NCBI RefSeq assembly: GCF_004137685.1
Contig: NZ_QYBB01000021.1
Span: 27,998-91,997, forward strand
Reading direction: 5' to 3'
Source: Lichenibacterium minor
GTDB lineage: Bacteria; Pseudomonadota; Alphaproteobacteria; Rhizobiales; Beijerinckiaceae
DNA length: 64,000 bases
Below are positions 59,595-64,000 of the stretch, piece after piece (the stretch's first letter is position 1; the number at the start of each line of letters is the position of its first letter). Both the position numbers and the translations under genes were made by a program. Under the pieces are notes generated by a model. That model was not told the origin of the DNA and did no database searches. It was given only the letters and a program-made list of their open reading frames with translations.

Positions 59595-60623
59595 TCAATG
59601 TCCGCGGGCCTTGAGGGCCGCGTCGAGCCGCGGATAGACCCGGCGCGCATTGCCCTCGAAAACCTTGCGGCGGTCGGCTTCGCCGAGGTTCGTCGTGGCA
59701 TCGACGTAGCGTTTCGTGTCGTCGAAGTTGTGCCCCGTCTCGGGATCGACCCCGCGCACGGCGCCGATCATCTCGCTGGCGAACAGGATGTTGTCGACCG
59801 GGATCACCTTCGTCAGCAGGTCGATGCCCGGCTGGTGGTAGACGCAGGTGTCGAAGAACACGTTGTCGAACAGGTGCTCCGTCAGCAGCGGCTTCTTCAG
59901 CGCCTGGGCGAGGCCGCGGTAGCGACCCCAGTGATAAGGCGCGGCGCCGCCGCCGTGCGGGATCACCAGGCGCAGGCCCGGGAAGTCCCGGAACAGGTCA
60001 CCCTCGATGAGCTGCATCACCGCCGTGGTGTCGGCGTTGATGTAGTGAGCGCCCGTGGTATGGAAGCACGCGTTGCAGCTCGTCGACACGTGCACCATCG
60101 CCGGGATGTCGAACTCGACCATCTTCTCGTAGATCGGATACCAGTGCCGGTCGGTCAGCGGCGGGCTGCGCCAGTGGCCGCCCGACGGGTCCGGGTTGAG
60201 GTTGATGCCGACGAAGCCGTAATGGCGCACGCATCGCTCGAGCTCGGGAATGCAGGTCTTCGGGTCCACGCCGGGGCTCTGCGGCAGCATGGCGGCGCCG
60301 GCGAAGTGGTCCGGGAACAACTCCGAAACGCGGAAGCACAGCTCGTTGCAGATGGCGGCCCATTCCGACGACACGGAAACGTCGCCGATGTGGTGCGCCA
60401 TGAAGCTCGCCCGGGGCGAGAAGATCGTCAGGTCGAGCCCCCGCTCGCGCATCAGCTTCAGCTGGTTCGCCTCGATCGACTCGCGCAGTTCGTCGTCGGA
60501 GATGCGGAGCTCCGACGCCCTGGGCCGGGCCGAAGGGTCGTTGATGGCGGCGACCTGGCGATCGCGCCAGTCCTGCAGCGCCTTCGGTGCCGTGGTGTAG
60601 TGGCCGTGGCAGTCGATGATCAT
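59595..60623 (-). CDS. ligJ: 4-oxalomesaconate hydratase, LigJ-type (amidohydrolase family)
   Basis: 342 residues, start ATG 60623 (MIIDCHGHYTTAPKALQDW). The sequence follows LigJ of Sphingobium closely as I recall it: SPRASFMAHHIGD, CNELCFRVSELFPDHF, GINLNPDPSGGHW, VSTSCNACFHTTGAHY and VFFDTCVYHQPGIDLL. HGH and the VIPHGGG His are the metal ligands. The enzyme hydrates 4-oxalomesaconate to CHA, as in the protocatechuate 4,5-cleavage and gallate pathways. It is coupled to the aldolase downstream. Confidence 0.93.
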   Translation of the reverse strand: MIIDCHGHYTTAPKALQDWRDRQVAAINDPSARPRASELRISDDELRESIEANQLKLMRERGLDLTIFSPRASFMAHHIGDVSVSSEWAAICNELCFRVSELFPDHFAGAAMLPQSPGVDPKTCIPELERCVRHYGFVGINLNPDPSGGHWRSPPLTDRHWYPIYEKMVEFDIPAMVHVSTSCNACFHTTGAHYINADTTAVMQLIEGDLFRDFPGLRLVIPHGGGAAPYHWGRYRGLAQALKKPLLTEHLFDNVFFDTCVYHQPGIDLLTKVIPVDNILFASEMIGAVRGVDPETGHNFDDTKRYVDATTNLGEADRRKVFEGNARRVYPRLDAALKARGH

Positions 60624-60643
60624 GGAACGCTGACTCCGTCCGT

Positions 60644-62011
60644 TCAGTGCCCTGTCCGGTGGGCGGCGGCCTCGACCGGGGCTGAGATGCCCCGGCGCGC
60701 CTGGGTGAGCAGGATCGCGACGGCGGCGCAGAGCGCCGGCACGGCGAGCAGCGACAGGATGGCCGAGAAGCCCCAGCCGAGGCTCAGCAGCGTACCGCCG
60801 ACCAGCGAGCCGACGATGGAGCCGAAGCGGCCCATGCCGAGCATCCAGCTCACCCCCGTGGCGCGGGCCGCCGTGGGGTAGCAGCCGGGCGCGAAGGCGT
60901 TGAGGCCCGTCTGCGCGCCGCTCATGCAGAAGCCGGCCGCGAAGACCAGCGCCGCCAGGGCGGGCGCCAGCAGGCCCGAAACGGCGACCAGGAGCACGAA
61001 CAAAGCTCCGCCCGCGTAGGCGGCGGCGATGACCGGGGCCGGCCGCGTGCGGTCCATGACCCAGCCGACCAGGACGGCCCCGACGGTGCCGCCGATCTGG
61101 AACATCGCGGTCACGTTGACGGCGGTCGAGATCGACACGCCCCCGTCCTTCATCAGCGTGGGAAGCCAGCCGGTCAGCAGGTAGATGACGAGCAACCCCA
61201 TGAAGTAGGTGAGCCACAGCGCGGCCGTGACGGCGCCGAAGCCCGGCGAGAACAGCACGCCGATGGGCGTCCTGGTGGCGAGCGGCGGCTCGGCCGAGAC
61301 GAAGGCCTCGTCGCCCGCGAAGCGCGAGCCCGTCACCCGGCCCAGCGTCGCCGCGATGCGCGACGGGGGGGCGCCGCGCAGCGCCAGGAGCCGCGCCGAC
61401 TCGGGCAGGACCAGCACGAGAATCGGCACGAGCGCGAGCGGCACGGCCCCGCCCAGCACCATCACCGAGCGCCAGCCATAGATCGGGACGAGGGCGCCGG
61501 CCGCGAAGCCGATCAGCGCTGAACCGAGGTTGAACCCGGTGAACATCACCGTGATCATCAGCGCTCGGCGGCGCAGGGGGGCATATTCGCTGAGCAGCGT
61601 GGTGGTGTTGGGCATGGCCGCACCCATGCCCATGCCGGCGAGGAAGCGCAGGCCGGCCATCTCGCCGGGCGTCGCCGCGAAGGCCGCCAGCAGCGTCAGC
61701 ACCGCGAAGGCCAGCACCGAAACCACCAGCACGGGCTTGCGGCCGAAGCGGTCCGATGAAGGGCCGGCCAGCAGGGCGCCGAAGACGAGGCCGAAGGGCG
61801 CGGCGCTGATCACGAGGCCGAAGGCGGCGCGCGACACGCCCCAGTCCTGCAGGATGGGAGGGGTGACGAAGCCCATGATGGCCACGTCCATGCCGTCGGC
61901 CACCACGACCAGGAAGCAGATCGCGACCAGCAGCCATTGGTAGGCCGAGATGGGTCTCTGGTCGATATAGCTTTCGATGTCCACCGTGCGTGCCACGCTT
62001 CGTCTCCCCAT
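60644..62011 (-). CDS. MFS transporter, aromatic acid:H+ symporter (AAHS) type
   Basis: 455 residues, twelve helices, start ATG 62011 (MGRRSVARTVDIESYIDQRP). The opening VDIESYIDQRPISAYQ and VADGMDVAIMGFVTPPIL are hallmarks of PcaK/GalT-type aromatic-acid transporters, with the DRFGRK motif (GPSSDRFGRKPVLV) after TM2. It is probably the importer of the aromatic acid used by this cluster. Earlier in-frame starts add an Arg-rich, non-conserved leader. Confidence 0.92.
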   Translation of the reverse strand: MGRRSVARTVDIESYIDQRPISAYQWLLVAICFLVVVADGMDVAIMGFVTPPILQDWGVSRAAFGLVISAAPFGLVFGALLAGPSSDRFGRKPVLVVSVLAFAVLTLLAAFAATPGEMAGLRFLAGMGMGAAMPNTTTLLSEYAPLRRRALMITVMFTGFNLGSALIGFAAGALVPIYGWRSVMVLGGAVPLALVPILVLVLPESARLLALRGAPPSRIAATLGRVTGSRFAGDEAFVSAEPPLATRTPIGVLFSPGFGAVTAALWLTYFMGLLVIYLLTGWLPTLMKDGGVSISTAVNVTAMFQIGGTVGAVLVGWVMDRTRPAPVIAAAYAGGALFVLLVAVSGLLAPALAALVFAAGFCMSGAQTGLNAFAPGCYPTAARATGVSWMLGMGRFGSIVGSLVGGTLLSLGWGFSAILSLLAVPALCAAVAILLTQARRGISAPVEAAAHRTGH

Positions 62012-62048
62012 GTTGCGCCGTCTTCGCGGCTGTTGTCGGCTCAAGCGT

Positions 62049-63062
62049 TCAGGACGCGATGCCGTCCCCCGCGAGGTCCTCCGACCCGTCGTCGGCCGGG
62101 CCGCCATGCTCGCGTGGCAGCGGCGGCGTGCCATGAGTGTGGAAGGTGTCGATGGTCTTCAGGCCCCAGGCCTGGCCCTTCCGGCGCTCCGCCTCGGTCC
62201 AGCGGATCGGCTTCCAGTCCGGCGCGAGCACGAGGCGTGCCCCCGCGTTGGCGACCTCGACGCGATGGCCGCCGGGCTCGAAAACGTAGAGGAAGAAGGT
62301 TTGCTGCACGGCATGCTTGTGCGGCCCCGTCTCGATCGGCACGCCGGCCTCCAGGAACACGTCGGCGGCCTGGAGCACCGCTTCGCGGCTGTCGAGCGCG
62401 TAGGTGACGTGGTGGAAGCGACCGCGGATGCCGTGGGCTTCACGGGTGTAGGCGAAATCGTAGCTCTTGTTGGTGGCGGTGAGCCACATGCCGGCCTCGA
62501 CGCCGGAGTCGAGCACGATCTGCTCGGTCAAGCGGAAGCCGAGGTTGTCCTCGAAGAAGCGGCGGTTGGCCGCGATGTCCACGGCGAGGCAGTTGAAATG
62601 GTCGAGGCGACGGACGCCGACGCCGCGCGCGGGATGGCGCTGGGCTTGGTTTTTCAGGGCCGGCCGCAGCGCCTCGGGCGCCTCGTACCATTCCGTCTCG
62701 TAGTAGATCTCGATCGTGTGGCCGTCGGGATCGTGGAAGCGGTAGGCGGGGCCGTGGCCGAGCTCGCCCTCGTGCCAGCCGATGCCGAGGCCGGTGCGCT
62801 CGATCGCCTCGACGCGGCGCGCTAGCGCCTGGGGGGACCGAGCCCGGAAGGCGGCGTGGCCGAGGGCCGGCACCGTCGCGGCAGTGAGCTGGAGCGAGTA
62901 TCGCTCGTAGTCGTCCCACGCCCGGAGATAAACGGAACCGCCGCGCCGGCCGCTCTCGGTCATGCCGAGCACGTCGACGAAGAAGGCGCGGCTCTCCTCG
63001 AGCTTGGGTGTCAGCAGTTCGATGTGGCCGAGATGGGCTACGTCCAGCACAGGTTCCCGCAC
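62049..63062 (-). CDS. Type I (VOC-fold) extradiol dioxygenase
   Basis: 337 residues, GTG start 63062 with GGGAGG 5 bases upstream. Two vicinal-oxygen-chelate modules: LGHIELLTPKLEESRAFFVD (N-terminal) and RRLDHFNCLAVDIAANRRFF (C-terminal). The Fe(II) ligands fit His155 (LDHFNCLAV), His217/218 (RFHHVTYAL) and Glu269 (HRVEVANAG). It opens catechol-type rings with O2, like catechol 2,3-dioxygenase. It is the first gene of the cluster. Canonical protocatechuate/gallate enzymes (LigAB, GalA/DesB) are of a different fold, which makes its ring substrate an open question. Confidence 0.9.
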   Translation of the reverse strand: MREPVLDVAHLGHIELLTPKLEESRAFFVDVLGMTESGRRGGSVYLRAWDDYERYSLQLTAATVPALGHAAFRARSPQALARRVEAIERTGLGIGWHEGELGHGPAYRFHDPDGHTIEIYYETEWYEAPEALRPALKNQAQRHPARGVGVRRLDHFNCLAVDIAANRRFFEDNLGFRLTEQIVLDSGVEAGMWLTATNKSYDFAYTREAHGIRGRFHHVTYALDSREAVLQAADVFLEAGVPIETGPHKHAVQQTFFLYVFEPGGHRVEVANAGARLVLAPDWKPIRWTEAERRKGQAWGLKTIDTFHTHGTPPLPREHGGPADDGSEDLAGDGIAS

Positions 63063-63374
63063 GTCGTCCTCCCATCGTGCCCGCGACCGGAGCGGCCGCA
63101 TGCAGCCGACCTCTCGCCATCGGCAAGGCAGGCTCGGCGATTGTCGGTCGCGGCTTCTGTCGGCGGCGATCTCGCGCTGAACCGCGCTGTGTCAGGCAGA
63201 TAGATCAGCGATGGCATCCCAGGAACTGAAAGAAATCTCAGGATTGCTGAATTTCCTGCATGACACGCTTGTCGGCGCTGAACCGGGGATGATGCGCCGC
63301 CCACGGCCCGCCACCGCTGCCGAGCGGAAATTCCGCGGCCGCGTCAGGTGCATGGTCCCGAGCGATACGCGATC
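63063..63374. other. Upstream region of the aromatic cluster, no gene seen
   Basis: The promoter of the minus-strand cluster must be in or beyond this stretch. I found no clear -35/-10 pair or LysR T-N11-A site that I would trust. Frames are of mixed composition and partly shadow the transposase remnant. Confidence 0.4.
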
Positions 63375-63600
63375 CACAAGATCGGGACGGTGCCTTGCTT
63401 TCTGGGCCACCAGGCGAAGTTGGTGCGAAAGCCGATCTCCGGCTTGGCGCCTCATGAGATTGCCGCCCCGCTCGGTGATGGTGCCGATGAGCCTGTGCGG
63501 GTTCGGAACGAGCGTATCGACGACGGGCTCGTCCACCAGCGTCCAGAGCGTTTCGGCGGGCTGGAGGTCCGGACTGCAGGGCGTTCACGAGGCGTCGGAT
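63375..63600 (-). pseudogene. Decayed IS630-family transposase fragment
   Basis: On the minus strand, SPDLQPAETLWTLVDEPVV (about 63515-63575) is the well-known end of IS630 transposases (SPELQPAERLW..DEP). In another frame, PEIGFRTNFAWWPRK (about 63399-63443) matches the terminal NFHWWPKP motif. A frameshift lies between them, and upstream RLVNALQ is also out of frame. The N-terminal catalytic part and inverted repeats were not found. So it is a non-functional remnant that extends roughly over the stated range. Confidence 0.7.
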
Positions 63601-63887
63601 CGACCCCGCGAGCCGATGTCGACCAACAACGGCCGAGAGGCGGGTCCATGACGCCGATCGAGCCGACTTCCGGACGCTCTCTCGACCGCCGCGGAAGCGG
63701 TAGGTCAAATCGGAGTCGGACCGCCACGACGAAGTGTGTCACATAAATGAGGGAGTTCTCATCAACATTTCGTCGAAAAACAACTTACAATATGATGTTT
63801 TCACAAAATCTTAAGGGACGCAACTCTATATGATGCCTGAATTTATCAGACAACAGCATCTTGAGCTGCAACAGGCGCGCGGGCAGT

Positions 63888-64000
63888 ATGAGACGACAAA
63901 TCCTGCTCGGCCTTGTTGGATTTTTGACCGTATTGAGCCCTTGCGAGGGATCGGACGACCTGCCGTCCAGGCAGGATGTGCAGATCATGGGCCGCGTGTT
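63888..64000 (+). CDS. Start of an exported protein (cut at right edge)
   Basis: ATG 63888 begins MRRQILLGLVGFLTVLSPCE, a good signal peptide, followed by GSDDLPSRQDVQIMGRV before the window ends. The frame remains open to the edge. A competing frame from ATG 63830 (MMPEFIRQQHLELQQ) is also open to the edge but reads less like a protein after 25 codons. An AT-rich stretch (63730-63887), unlike the rest of the window, precedes it and may hold its promoter. Function unknown. Confidence 0.5.
   Translation, partial: MRRQILLGLVGFLTVLSPCEGSDDLPSRQDVQIMGRV

Noticed and set aside
63192..63536. A 114-codon minus-strand frame as a real small gene
   Set aside because: It begins within the IS630 DEP motif and covers the frameshifted remnant; it is a fragment and not an independent gene.

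Overview
The window is very GC-rich (about 70 % by eye), with GTG/TTG starts and many 4-base GTGA or ATGA gene overlaps. The gene set points to an alphaproteobacterium of the Hyphomicrobiales (Rhizobiales) type: an L-carnitine dehydrogenase fused to a thioesterase, a cysteine-free L31, an alphaproteobacterial GTTC-N7-GTTC SOS box, KpsMTE-type polysaccharide export and LigJ/LigK-type aromatic catabolism. No rRNA, tRNA or CRISPR array was seen. The species cannot be named from this sequence.

1-17 kb is mostly housekeeping: a SbcD/YhaO-like phosphoesterase (cut by the left edge) with a PIN protein and its unknown partner, an MDR reductase, RsuA and RsmC rRNA-modifying enzymes, a glutamine amidotransferase-like protein, a SplB-like radical SAM protein behind a predicted SOS promoter, aspartase, glycogen synthase, an MsbA-like exporter, L31, a GT4 glycosyltransferase and a hydrolase. 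At 17.4-18.5 kb a TetR regulator and a small membrane protein share a promoter that carries two near-identical palindromes.

18.6-31 kb is a surface-polysaccharide locus. It has a GT14-like and a GT2-like glycosyltransferase, a secreted glycosidase, a Wza-type outer-membrane lipoprotein, a KpsE-type inner-membrane protein, a KpsT ATPase, a KpsM permease fused to an N-terminal TPR-like domain, and a run of tailoring genes (exported esterase, methyltransferase, SGNH protein, GSCFA protein). 31-36.4 kb holds a metallo-hydrolase, IlvE, a small membrane protein, a HAL/PAL-type lyase that lacks the canonical MIO triad, and a DMT transporter.

36.5-50.7 kb looks like a carnitine/methylamine catabolic region: a DgcA-like flavoprotein, a CocE-type hydrolase, a CdhC-type cleavage enzyme, L-carnitine dehydrogenase-thioesterase and a four-gene oligopeptide-type ABC importer. 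A Fic protein and a Cpt-like kinase (43.3-45.3 kb) sit in the middle and look inserted.

51.5-63.1 kb is an eleven-gene collinear minus-strand cluster for an aromatic acid broken down through 4-oxalomesaconate: type I extradiol dioxygenase, MFS transporter, LigJ hydratase, RraA/LigK aldolase, small membrane protein, signal-less ModA-like binding protein, second MFS transporter, two LysR regulators (one with two HTH domains), a DAACS transporter without the dicarboxylate-binding arginine, and an NAD(P) oxidoreductase. The right end holds a decayed IS630-type transposase, an AT-rich stretch and the start of a probable exported protein.
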